The position numbers were made by a program, and so were the translations under genes. Below the pieces are notes generated by a model that did no database searches, was not told the DNA's origin, and was given only the letters and a program-made list of their open reading frames with translations. A stretch of DNA of 48,675 nucleotides from Candidatus Poribacteria bacterium (lineage in GTDB: Bacteria; Poribacteria; WGA-4E; WGA-3G). Positions 41,180 to 48,675 of the stretch are shown one piece after another; position 1 is the first letter of the stretch, and every line of letters starts with the position of its first letter. The stretch lies in contig JAPOZO010000055.1 in the NCBI GenBank assembly GCA_026706025.1, forward strand, positions 1 to 48,675. Direction: 5' to 3'.

Positions 41180-41231
41180 GAGGCACAGGCTAACAGCCTA
41201 TGCTACAAAATGGCAACTTGGGTTAAAATAC
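41180..41231 (+). repeat. 52-bp repeat with AGGCTAACAGCCT hairpin and TAAAAT (copy 2), upstream of the HAD gene
   Basis: A near-identical copy of 32384-32435 placed 15 bases before the HAD start codon. The minus-10-like hexamer reads TAAAAT here. It may provide the promoter of the HAD gene; no convincing minus-35 is visible. Confidence 0.7.
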
Positions 41232-41246
41232 TAAAAAGGAACACGA

Positions 41247-41996
41247 ATGAAAGACATCCGCGCCTTAATATTTGATTTCGGCGGAACTTTAGATGGAAAC
41301 GGTATCCATTGGTTGGAACGAGCGTATCATTTTATCCACGAGCGGCACCCAGAGATTACGCGTGAGGCGTTTGACAAGGCGGATAAGGAGACAATAACGG
41401 AATTCGCACTCGGAGATACCTCGCATGAGTGGTCTTATCAAGACGGTTCAATGCTGCCGGTTGGGGCGGTTGCCTCTGAATATGCGGCGCGTTGTAACTT
41501 GCGGGAGACTACCGATGCGATTGCCGTTGGAATCTATAAGCGGTTGGGATTGAGTGATCAGATGAAAGATGAATATGTTGATTGGTTCTGCGCGGGTGCT
41601 GCCGAGCATCTCGAAAACAATCGGCGATGGCTCGAAACGCTTCATGGTACGTATCAACTTGCTGTGATTAGCAATAACTTTGGGAATACCCGAGGTTGGT
41701 GTGATGAGTATGGACTGACCCCGTTGCTTGAGGTGATCATAGATTCTACGGTTTTAGGGATAGCAAAGCCGGACGCTCGCATTTTTGAAGCGGCTTTGTC
41801 GGAATTGGGCGTTGTCCCTGCACATGCTATCTACGTTGGCGATAGTTATGCTGCGGATATGGTCGGCGGCAAAAATGCAGGACTGTGGACGGCATGGCTT
41901 GTTGGTAATGAGGAGAAGGCGTGTCCAGATTTATCTATGGTGGATGTCCAACTTTCCCACCTACACGAATTGACTGATTTTTTGGCGTCGGTGTAA
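41247..41996 (+). CDS. HAD-superfamily hydrolase
   Basis: A 249-residue phosphatase-type protein. Motif I is IFDFGGTLDGNG, with the nucleophilic Asp; the usual second Asp of DxD is Gly, as in the DFGGTL subgroup, so acid/base catalysis may differ. Motif II is LAVISNN. Motif III has IAKPDARIFE, and motif IV is YVGDSYAADMVGGKNAG. The substrate cannot be predicted. AAAGGAAC precedes the ATG. It converges on lexA, with a hairpin between them. Confidence 0.88.
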   Translation: MKDIRALIFDFGGTLDGNGIHWLERAYHFIHERHPEITREAFDKADKETITEFALGDTSHEWSYQDGSMLPVGAVASEYAARCNLRETTDAIAVGIYKRLGLSDQMKDEYVDWFCAGAAEHLENNRRWLETLHGTYQLAVISNNFGNTRGWCDEYGLTPLLEVIIDSTVLGIAKPDARIFEAALSELGVVPAHAIYVGDSYAADMVGGKNAGLWTAWLVGNEEKACPDLSMVDVQLSHLHELTDFLASV

Positions 41997-42007
41997 AGTT
42001 TGAGAGG

Positions 42008-42035
42008 GATGGGCAGATACTTCGTTCTGCCCATC
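42008..42035. terminator. Hairpin between convergent HAD and lexA genes
   Basis: GATGGGCAG and CTGCCCATC form a perfect 9-bp stem with a 10-base loop. There is no long T run. Its position suits termination from either side. Confidence 0.6.
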
Positions 42036-42065
42036 ACATTGAGGCCAGTAGCGTAAAAGGTTTTA

Positions 42066-42731
42066 CTATATTTCGCGGTGAAGCCCAATGACCTTGCCGA
42101 GTATCATCACGTCATTAACACTGAAGATAGTCGGTTCAATTGCTGGGTTTTCAGGTTGTAACCGGACCCGCTCTCCATCAATGTAGAAGCGTTTCACGGT
42201 TGCTTCGTCTTCAACGAGTGCGACAACAATATCACCGGGGTCAGCGTTTGCTTGCCTTCTAACGATGACGAAGTCGCCTTCAAGGATGCCAGCCCCGACC
42301 ATGCTGGAGCCGATGATACGCAAGGCAAAACACTCATGGTTGTTTACCATGCGCGTCGGAATTGGAAGTGTACCTTCGATGTTCTGCGATGCGAGTAAAG
42401 GTGTACCTGCCGCCACGCGTCCGAAAATCGGGATTTCTACAATATCGCGTGGCACCTCCGCTAAGGCGGGGTTGGCGTTCTGGCCTTCCAGCCATTTGCT
42501 GGTTTGGAGTTTGGGGTCTGCTTCCTTCAGAATGGAAATGGCACGGGGTTTGCCCTCTTCCCGCCCGATATACTTTTTCTTTTCAAGCGCGTTGAGATGG
42601 TCGTGTGCCGCTTTTTCTGAGAAGCCGAATTTACTACCAATTTCACGGATTGTTGGTGGATAACCCTCTTTGATACGCCGTTGAATATAGGTAAAGATCT
42701 CGCGTTGTCTGGCAGTCAAGAACTTTGCCAT
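42066..42731 (-). CDS. lexA: LexA repressor
   Basis: LexA represses SOS genes and cleaves itself when RecA is activated. The 221-residue protein has the N-terminal winged helix (LTARQREIFTYIQRRIKEGYPPTIREIG), a scissile Ala108-Gly109 in GRVAAGTP, the catalytic Ser143 in GSSMVGAG, and Lys180 in ATVKRF. TAGGAG lies seven bases upstream of the ATG. I could not recognise a LexA operator with confidence in the A+T-rich region 42735-42890. uvrB, a common SOS gene, lies 3.7 kb away on the other strand. Confidence 0.95.
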   Translation of the reverse strand: MAKFLTARQREIFTYIQRRIKEGYPPTIREIGSKFGFSEKAAHDHLNALEKKKYIGREEGKPRAISILKEADPKLQTSKWLEGQNANPALAEVPRDIVEIPIFGRVAAGTPLLASQNIEGTLPIPTRMVNNHECFALRIIGSSMVGAGILEGDFVIVRRQANADPGDIVVALVEDEATVKRFYIDGERVRLQPENPAIEPTIFSVNDVMILGKVIGLHREI

Positions 42732-42895
42732 GGGTAATCTCCTACGGTAAGGATTAGTTTATATGTTTATATTATATTATATGCAGGTTAAGAATGCAAG
42801 TAAAAAATGAAAATTTTATTTTCGCGCGTATCCTTGTCAAAAAATTGAAACCCAATGGTGCTACTAACGTCTTAATTAAGGGAAAAAATTAGAAA

Positions 42896-43594
42896 ATGCA
42901 GCGTCTAAATCTCTTTATATATTTTTTTGCGAAAGATCGTTTTATTCTTCAGAGGATGCCGCGTATCTCAACTGTTTTTCAGTGTGTGTGCGTGGTAATA
43001 GTTTTGTCTATCGGGAGCATAGGGACGGGATTTGCCAAAGAAGAACCAGAAAAGGTAAAACTTGACAGTGTCGTCAAGGATTTTACCCTTAAGGATACTG
43101 CAGGCACGGACTTCACCCTCTACAAATTGAGTGAGGAAAAACCCGTTACAGTGGTCCTATTCCTTGCCACGCAGTGCCCTATAGCGACTGATTACACGGA
43201 GCGGATCGTTAACTTGGTCAAGGCGTATGAAGAAAAGAAGGTGCAATTTATCGGGATCAATTCAAACAAGCAGGAAAAAGTTGAGGAGATTTTAGCATAC
43301 AGTAAGGAACACGGCTTTGAATTTCCACTGCTAAAGGACCCAGAGAACAAAATCGCTGATTATTTCGGCGCGAGACGGACCCCAGAAGTCTTTCTTCTCG
43401 ATGCAGAACGTGTCCTTCGCTATGCTGGGGCGATTGATAACAGTCCGAAGGAACCGACGAAATACTATCTCAAGGACGCTTTGGATTTAGTGATTGCCGG
43501 AAAAGACATTCCAAAGGCAGGAAAAAAGACAAGAGCGATCGGTTGTACGATTAAGCGGGTTCGGAAAACCGGTGTAAACGATAGAACACCGTGA
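42896..43594 (+). CDS. Exported thioredoxin-fold (redoxin/AhpC-TSA-like) protein
   Basis: The 232-residue protein has a hydrophobic N-terminal signal (VCVVIVLSIGSIGTGFA) and a thioredoxin-like domain: VKDFTLKDTAGTDFTLYKL, FLATQCPIATDYTERI, then FPLLKDPENKIADYFGARRTPEVFLLD. The active-site region has only one Cys (TQCP) in place of CxxC, as in the redoxin subgroup with T-x-C-P. The C-terminal TRAIGCTIKR motif is shared by this subgroup. ATG 42956 is an alternative start that still keeps the signal peptide. It is probably co-transcribed with the PBP gene 40 bases downstream. Confidence 0.86.
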   Translation: MQRLNLFIYFFAKDRFILQRMPRISTVFQCVCVVIVLSIGSIGTGFAKEEPEKVKLDSVVKDFTLKDTAGTDFTLYKLSEEKPVTVVLFLATQCPIATDYTERIVNLVKAYEEKKVQFIGINSNKQEKVEEILAYSKEHGFEFPLLKDPENKIADYFGARRTPEVFLLDAERVLRYAGAIDNSPKEPTKYYLKDALDLVIAGKDIPKAGKKTRAIGCTIKRVRKTGVNDRTP

Positions 43595-43634
43595 ATCCGG
43601 CTCTATTGAATATGAGGTAGGAGGGGCAAACAAA

Positions 43635-46106
43635 ATGCTTCGATTCTTATACCACTGTTCTCAAGTTTTGCTAACCCTATTTTGGGTTGTGTGCATCCTG
43701 ATATTTATAGCAGCTTTTGCCGGAATCGGATTTGCCGGTGGCATGCTAATTGGGTGTTGGGAGGATGTGCGGGGCATCAAATTTGATGATCTTGAATATA
43801 ATGCTGTTGAAACATGGCAGCAACATCTGGAAGTCTACTCCTCGGTCTGCGAAGTGCAGCGGGCAGATAAAATAGTGTTCTTACTTGCTAAATTGGAGCG
43901 ATTGGAATATAAGGATGTCGCGGAAATCATTCCAAGATTGAGCCAACCCGGAGAGTACGCTCAGGCACTCGACGCTGGTAAGAAAAACGGCACTGTTCGT
44001 ATCCATCTACGGGATTTTGAGTATCCGAATCTTGATGTGGAGGCGGGACATGTTCAGATTTCTGTGAAAGACGGAAAGATTGTCTCTATTCGGAACGAGG
44101 GCAATGCTGTACGCGAGAACTTTTACCTTGAACCCGAGAAAATAGCCGACATCGCTGATAAGGATAAGGGAACTACGCGGCGTTTGATTCCGCTACTCCA
44201 AATGCCTCAAAGATTACAAGGCGCGTTCATTGCTATTGAAGACCGACGGTTTTATGAGCACTGGGGTGTTGATGTTATACGTCTCGTTGGTGCATTTAAA
44301 GGTAGATTATTGGATGGCAGACGCTTGGCTGGGACGAGTACTTTGACCCAACAATTAGCGCGGAATATTTACCTTTTTGAACAGCGGTCGAAAAGAGATT
44401 ATGTCCGAAAAGCCAGAGAAATACTCCTTGCCGTGAGAATTGAGAAGGTTTTTTCTAAGGATGAGATTTTAGAACGTTATCTGAATCATGTTGACTTGGG
44501 TCGGTCAAGGTTTGGTGGTAAAACGCTGCACGGCGTTCAACAGGCAGCAAGTGGCTATTTTGGTAAAGAGGTATCCGAATTGGAGAATCATGAGTGTGCC
44601 TTACTCGCTGCGCTTCCGAAGGGTCCCGCCGCTTTTTCGCCTTTTTACAATCCACAAGATGCTAAAAGTCGACGTGATATAGTACTGAGTAAAATGTTAG
44701 AAGAAGGCTATATCGCTGGTGAGTCTGAATGGCTTAGAGGTATAAACGCCCCACTCCCGCAGAGTCTGCCCGGAAGCGGCATAGAAGCAACAGAAGCAGG
44801 ACATTTTATTCAATACGTCCACGCTGAACTTCTCCGTCTTCCAGAGCTTAACAAGAAGTTATATAGTGGTGGGTTGAAGGTTTACACAACGATAGACATG
44901 TCTATGCAATCTGTTGCTGAGAAAGCGGTCGCGGATCATTTGCGTTATATGGATGGAAAATATGGGGGCAGCCGCCTCCCCAATTACGATGTCAATAAAC
45001 GGAACCCTAATGGGATTGACCCTATTGATGGTTATTTGCAAGCTGCTCTGATCGCTTTTGAACCGAGGACTGGACGCGTTAGAGCGATGGTAGGTGGTAG
45101 AGATTATTATATCGGGGACGGACATTTTAATTTTTATAATCGTGCTGTTGGAAGTGCAAGACGGCAACCCGGTTCTGCCTTTAAACCTATTGTTTTTGCC
45201 GCTTTGTTAGAGGAACCATCGGTTGTAACACCCGCAACGGTTGTTATGGATGAAAAGTGGGGAATGGTGCCTTTCCCTGGACAGTGGTGGGCACCGAGCA
45301 ATTATAGTGATATGTTTAAGGGACCGGTCATCATGCGAGATATTCTCACATCTTCTATTAACGTTCCAACGGCGCGAGCGATGTTGGATACGCCGATAGG
45401 CGCGAACGGTATATGGGAGGGCATAAACCGCACTGTAGATTTAGCCAAGCGGATGGGTATTAAAAGCCCGATGGATCCAAAACCTGCCCTCTCTTTAGGC
45501 GCGTCTGGTATGACAGTCCTTGAATTAACCTCTGCGTATGGCATTTTTGCAAACGGTGGGGTTCAGACGAAGCCGAGGCACATCCAATATATTTTGGACA
45601 CAACGGGGGAAGTTATTTATCCGCCTGACAATTATCAGGTCGAGCGCACCCGTGTCTTAGATGAAAAGGTGGCGTATCAGATTACCTCGTGTTTGGAAAA
45701 TGTGATTAAACATGGAACCGGTAGACGCGCGGTACGGATGGGACTTACCCGCCCAGCTGCAGGTAAGACAGGCACGACTAATGACGATGTAGATGCTTGG
45801 TTCGTCGGTTATACAGCAGATATGGTCGTCGGTGTTTGGGTCGGATTTGATAGAAAGGATCCGAGACGCCGGAATTATAATCAACAGGGGGCATGGGCAG
45901 CACTGCCTATCTGGGCAAGATTTATGATTGACGCTGTCCGAGGTCCTGAAAAAGAATTTCCTGTCCCTGATGGAATCGTTTTTCGAGAGATTAATAAAAG
46001 AAGTGGGCTTCTCAAACGCGCAGGTGCCTGTCCGGAGGAAGATATTAGCACAGAACCTTTTATTGAAGGACAAGAACCGAAAAAACTTTGTAATCTCCAT
46101 AGATAG
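43635..46106 (+). CDS. Class A penicillin-binding protein (transglycosylase/transpeptidase)
   Basis: The protein has 823 residues. An N-terminal membrane anchor (LTLFWVVCILIFIAAFAGIGFAG) is followed by a small domain (about 60-175) that includes RLEYKDVAEIIPRLSQPGEY and IHLRDFEYPNLD, resembling the UB2H domain of PBP1b. Next is the GT51 glycan polymerase with catalytic Glu202 (IEDRRFYEHWGV) and GTSTLTQQLARN. The transpeptidase has Ser514 (PGSAFKPI), SSINVPT and KTGTT (from about 711). It builds and crosslinks peptidoglycan in the periplasm. Size and the UB2H-like domain favour PBP1b-type over PBP1a. TAGGAGGGG precedes the ATG. Confidence 0.93.
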   Translation: MLRFLYHCSQVLLTLFWVVCILIFIAAFAGIGFAGGMLIGCWEDVRGIKFDDLEYNAVETWQQHLEVYSSVCEVQRADKIVFLLAKLERLEYKDVAEIIPRLSQPGEYAQALDAGKKNGTVRIHLRDFEYPNLDVEAGHVQISVKDGKIVSIRNEGNAVRENFYLEPEKIADIADKDKGTTRRLIPLLQMPQRLQGAFIAIEDRRFYEHWGVDVIRLVGAFKGRLLDGRRLAGTSTLTQQLARNIYLFEQRSKRDYVRKAREILLAVRIEKVFSKDEILERYLNHVDLGRSRFGGKTLHGVQQAASGYFGKEVSELENHECALLAALPKGPAAFSPFYNPQDAKSRRDIVLSKMLEEGYIAGESEWLRGINAPLPQSLPGSGIEATEAGHFIQYVHAELLRLPELNKKLYSGGLKVYTTIDMSMQSVAEKAVADHLRYMDGKYGGSRLPNYDVNKRNPNGIDPIDGYLQAALIAFEPRTGRVRAMVGGRDYYIGDGHFNFYNRAVGSARRQPGSAFKPIVFAALLEEPSVVTPATVVMDEKWGMVPFPGQWWAPSNYSDMFKGPVIMRDILTSSINVPTARAMLDTPIGANGIWEGINRTVDLAKRMGIKSPMDPKPALSLGASGMTVLELTSAYGIFANGGVQTKPRHIQYILDTTGEVIYPPDNYQVERTRVLDEKVAYQITSCLENVIKHGTGRRAVRMGLTRPAAGKTGTTNDDVDAWFVGYTADMVVGVWVGFDRKDPRRRNYNQQGAWAALPIWARFMIDAVRGPEKEFPVPDGIVFREINKRSGLLKRAGACPEEDISTEPFIEGQEPKKLCNLHR

Positions 46107-46484
46107 CGATAGGAGCATTCAGTTTTAATAGTTGTCAGTTTTCAGAGGAATGGTTGTCAGTTATCAGTTATCAGAGGAAATAGTTTTCAGTTGTCAGTTT
46201 TCAGTTGTCAGTTAAAGAGGTATCTGATTAAACCGTACCCCTCTTTAACCGAAAACCGATAACCTGTAAAAGAGGTTTTGATAATCACAAGGTTTCTTTC
46301 TGACGACTGAAAGATTTTTCGCAGAAAAATCGGACTGAAAACTGAAAACTGTTAAAACTGAAAGATTTTTTCGGAAAAAAATCGCTCTGATAACTGAAAA
46401 CTAAATACCGTACAAATTTCTTGTGGGCTTGATGTCCATATTGCCTGCGATCTACATTAACCTGACAAGGAGTGAGAAGCCGAA
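46107..46484. repeat. Long heptamer array with two A/T hairpins, upstream of uvrB
   Basis: Forward TTGTCAGTTTTCAG-type units run from about 46131 to 46220 and reverse units are scattered from 46247 to 46400, with repeated TCAGAGGAA spacers in the forward part. Two embedded hairpins, GATTTTTCGCAGAAAAATC (46313-46331) and GATTTTTTCGGAAAAAAATC (46364-46383), match those at 2965 and 4444. The remaining ~80 bases before uvrB hold its leader. Confidence 0.8.
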
Positions 46485-48533
46485 ATGCGAGAGAATTGGG
46501 AATTGCTAACGAAAATTGATGCTACAGAAGACGATGACCCTGAAGTGAGTCAACTGGAATTTGAGCTCATCTCTGATTTCTCACCCGAAGGCGACCAGCC
46601 GCAAGCGATTGACCAACTTACAGCGGGACTCCAATGTGGCAACAAAGCACAGACGCTGCTCGGTGTGACCGGGTCTGGTAAAACCTACACGATGGCGAAT
46701 GTGATTCAGAACGTTCAGTTACCCACACTCGTTATTTCGCCGAATAAGACACTCGCCGCTCAACTCTATAACGAGTTCCGAACGTTTTTCCCGAATAACG
46801 CCGTTCACTACTTCGTCAGCGATTACGAATACTATCAACCTGAAGCATACATCCCGTCTACAGACACTTTCATTGAGAAGGATGTCCGTATTAACGAGGA
46901 GATCACGCGGATGCGGCTCGCCTCGACAGCGTCTTTAATATCGCGTCGCGATGTTATCGTTGTCGCAAGTGTTTCCTGTCTCTACGGTCTCGGGTCGCCA
47001 GAGGAATTTGAGAACCAGAGGGTTCAGATAGAAGTTGGCGCGGTTGTTCGTCGCGATGCACTCCTACGCGCCTTGGTCGATATTCAATATGTCCGTAATG
47101 ACGTGGAGTTCTGGCAGGGTGTGTTCCGCGCACGTGGTGATGTCGTTGAAGTGTTTCCAGCTTATAGTGAAAACGCCTATCGTATTGAACTTTTCGGTGA
47201 TGAGATTGATCGCATTAGCGAGATTGATACCACGACGGGTGAGATCATGGCACAACGGAATTTCCTTGAAATCTATCCGGCGAAGCACTTCATGACTGAC
47301 GGTGAAATCTTTGATCAAGCATTAATCAATATTGAACTTGAACTCCAAGACCGGATCCTAACTTTTGAGAAAGAGAATAAGCTGCTGGAAGCACAACGTA
47401 TTGAACAACGCACCCGCTTTGATCTGGAGATGTTGCGGGAGGTCGGTTACTGCTCTGGTATTGAAAACTACTCGCGGCACCTTTCTGGGTTACAACCAGG
47501 AGATCCACCGTACTGTCTCATGCACTACTTCCCTGACGATTTTCTACTCTTTATTGATGAGTCCCACGTCACAATTCCGCAGCTGCGCGGCATGTATCGT
47601 GGCGACCGCTCTCGAAAGGAGACGCTCGTTAAGTATGGGTTCCGCCTGCCTTCGGCACTGGACAACCGACCTCTCCGTTTCGACGAGGTTGAAGCGCGCG
47701 TTAACCAGGTTATTTTTGTCTCCGCAACGCCGGGACAGTATGAAATGGAAAACGGTGCGCAAATCGTTGAGCAGATTATCCGCCCAACAGGACTCATTGA
47801 TCCCGAAATTACGATCCATCCGGTAAGAGGACAGATAGACCATCTCATCGGCAGGATCAAGGAGCGGGTCAAGCGGAAACAACGGGTTCTCGTCACAACG
47901 CTTACCAAGCGGATGTCGGAAGACTTAACCGAGTATTTGACTGAAGCGGGTATCCGTGCCGACTATATGCATTCTGAGATTGACGTGTTTGACCGCGCTC
48001 GCATTCTCCGTCAACTCCGGGAAGGGGTCTTTGATGTGTTAGTTGGTATCAATCTGCTTCGAGAGGGGCTTGATCTACCAGAGGTCTCTCTTGTTGCGAT
48101 TCTGGACGCTGACCGTCCCGGTTTTCTCCGGTCTGTGAGATCGCTTGTGCAGACAGCTGGACGCGCTGCGCGGAATGTTGATGGCGAAGTCATCTTGTAC
48201 GGGGATGATGTTACAGAAGCAATGGAAGAAGCAATGAAGGAGACGCGCCGCCGTCGCGAGATTCAACTACAATATAACGTAGATAACGATATTACACCGG
48301 CTACCATTCAAAAGGCGATTCAGGAGCTTATCGCTGAATCGGAAACCGAGTATGATACTAAGAAGACGGAGCAGCCGCCTGCCGTTGTTGAGGATATGGA
48401 GCCACAAGATATTGAAGCGATCATTACCGACCTGACCCGACAGATGCGAAAGGCTGCGCTGGAGCTTGATTATGAGGAAGCCGCCGCTTTACGGGATCGT
48501 ATTGCCGAACTGAAGGCGCAATCCACAAATTAA
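46485..48533 (+). CDS. uvrB: Excinuclease ABC subunit B
   Basis: UvrB is the damage-verifying helicase-like subunit of UvrABC nucleotide-excision repair. Its 682 residues show the opening FELISDFSPEGDQPQAID, Walker A GVTGSGKTYT, the beta-hairpin region SDYEYYQPEAYIPSTDTFIEKD, the DEAH-like IDESH, the SATPGQYE motif, and the helicase segments ADYMHSEID … GINLLREGLDLPEVSLV … QTAGRAARN. The C-terminal UVR coiled-coil (LTRQMRKAALELDYEEAAALRDRI) that contacts UvrC is present. AAGGAG lies 12 bases before the ATG. The N-terminus is about 25 residues longer than E. coli UvrB, so an internal start is possible. Confidence 0.97.
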   Translation: MRENWELLTKIDATEDDDPEVSQLEFELISDFSPEGDQPQAIDQLTAGLQCGNKAQTLLGVTGSGKTYTMANVIQNVQLPTLVISPNKTLAAQLYNEFRTFFPNNAVHYFVSDYEYYQPEAYIPSTDTFIEKDVRINEEITRMRLASTASLISRRDVIVVASVSCLYGLGSPEEFENQRVQIEVGAVVRRDALLRALVDIQYVRNDVEFWQGVFRARGDVVEVFPAYSENAYRIELFGDEIDRISEIDTTTGEIMAQRNFLEIYPAKHFMTDGEIFDQALINIELELQDRILTFEKENKLLEAQRIEQRTRFDLEMLREVGYCSGIENYSRHLSGLQPGDPPYCLMHYFPDDFLLFIDESHVTIPQLRGMYRGDRSRKETLVKYGFRLPSALDNRPLRFDEVEARVNQVIFVSATPGQYEMENGAQIVEQIIRPTGLIDPEITIHPVRGQIDHLIGRIKERVKRKQRVLVTTLTKRMSEDLTEYLTEAGIRADYMHSEIDVFDRARILRQLREGVFDVLVGINLLREGLDLPEVSLVAILDADRPGFLRSVRSLVQTAGRAARNVDGEVILYGDDVTEAMEEAMKETRRRREIQLQYNVDNDITPATIQKAIQELIAESETEYDTKKTEQPPAVVEDMEPQDIEAIITDLTRQMRKAALELDYEEAAALRDRIAELKAQSTN

Positions 48534-48552
48534 TTGAGTGTTGGACAATTTC

Positions 48553-48569
48553 AGAGACCGTTAGTCTCT
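48553..48569 (+). terminator. Possible terminator hairpin downstream of uvrB
   Basis: AGAGAC and GTCTCT form a 6-bp stem with the loop CGTTA, followed by TAAATTTAAT. It is a weak candidate. Confidence 0.4.
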
Positions 48570-48675
48570 TAAATTTAATGAGGGATTTCATTATTCGTGG
48601 CATCTTTGTACCGTAAACTGTTAGTTTCCTTGTTTTCGTCCAATGAAGGCGTAATGTCATTCTTGTTTGAAAGGT

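Noticed and set aside
46107-46420. CRISPR-like repeat array
   Set aside because: Units are 7 bases and contiguous, with both orientations present and no spacers of uniform length. No cas genes are in the window.

Overview
The window looks like a chromosomal segment of a Gram-negative, probably marine or host-associated bacterium. Evidence: a GT9 LPS-type glycosyltransferase, lipobox lipoproteins, a two-domain class A PBP, three secreted VCBS/FG-GAP plus ASPIC/UnbV proteins, a phytanoyl-CoA dioxygenase, and an unusually dense load of short palindromic intergenic repeats. This mix recalls Candidatus Poribacteria and relatives. That placement is an inference from gene content, not a phylogenetic result.

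Layout. 1-7.8 kb (+): tail of an unknown gene, rph, rdgB, efp, accB, accC, an FG-GAP/UnbV protein and a TPR/TolB-like lipoprotein. These are separated by inverted arrays of a heptamer repeat. 7.9-10.3 kb (+): an A+T-rich pair that looks like a small defence island, a DNA methyltransferase fused to an HNH nuclease and a TIR-like (PF10137-type) protein. 10.3-14.3 kb: two composite repeat blocks flank a TPR + FG-GAP + UnbV lipoprotein. 14.3-15.7 kb: pncB. 15.7-19.1 kb (-): ECF sigma factor, anti-sigma factor and exported TPR protein. 19.7-20.7 kb (+): a DUF3500 protein. 21.0-24.7 kb (-): a three-gene operon of exported proteins. 24.9-27.9 kb (-): D-threonine-aldolase-like, FAA-hydrolase and PhyH enzymes. 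28.1 kb (-): cysC. 29.3-32.0 kb (-): two duplicated sigma54-type AAA+ activators. 33.2-37.4 kb (-): a third FG-GAP/UnbV protein, a CBM-like exported protein, a zinc-ribbon protein and a rhodanese-MoeB/ThiF protein. 37.9-42.0 kb (+): two PHP-domain paralogues, a GT9 glycosyltransferase and a HAD hydrolase. 42.1 kb (-): lexA. 42.9-48.5 kb (+): redoxin, class A PBP and uvrB.

The most interesting signals are these. (1) The rhodanese-MoeB/ThiF gene has an in-frame TGA exactly at the conserved catalytic cysteine, followed at bacterial-SECIS distance by a perfect stem-loop, so it is a strong selenoprotein candidate. (2) Two otherwise unrelated exported proteins end in the same C-terminal signature, NKLxTTWGxLKS, which may be a sorting or attachment tag. 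(3) Intergenic repeats have entered protein-coding sequence in frame: a palindrome inside rdgB, and a heptamer array that forms the interdomain linker of a lipoprotein. (4) A MITE-like family with GGACTTACGC termini carries other palindromes nested inside it. (5) A 338-bp perfectly identical tract in the two activators indicates gene conversion or very recent duplication. (6) There is an MTase-HNH / TIR-like gene pair.
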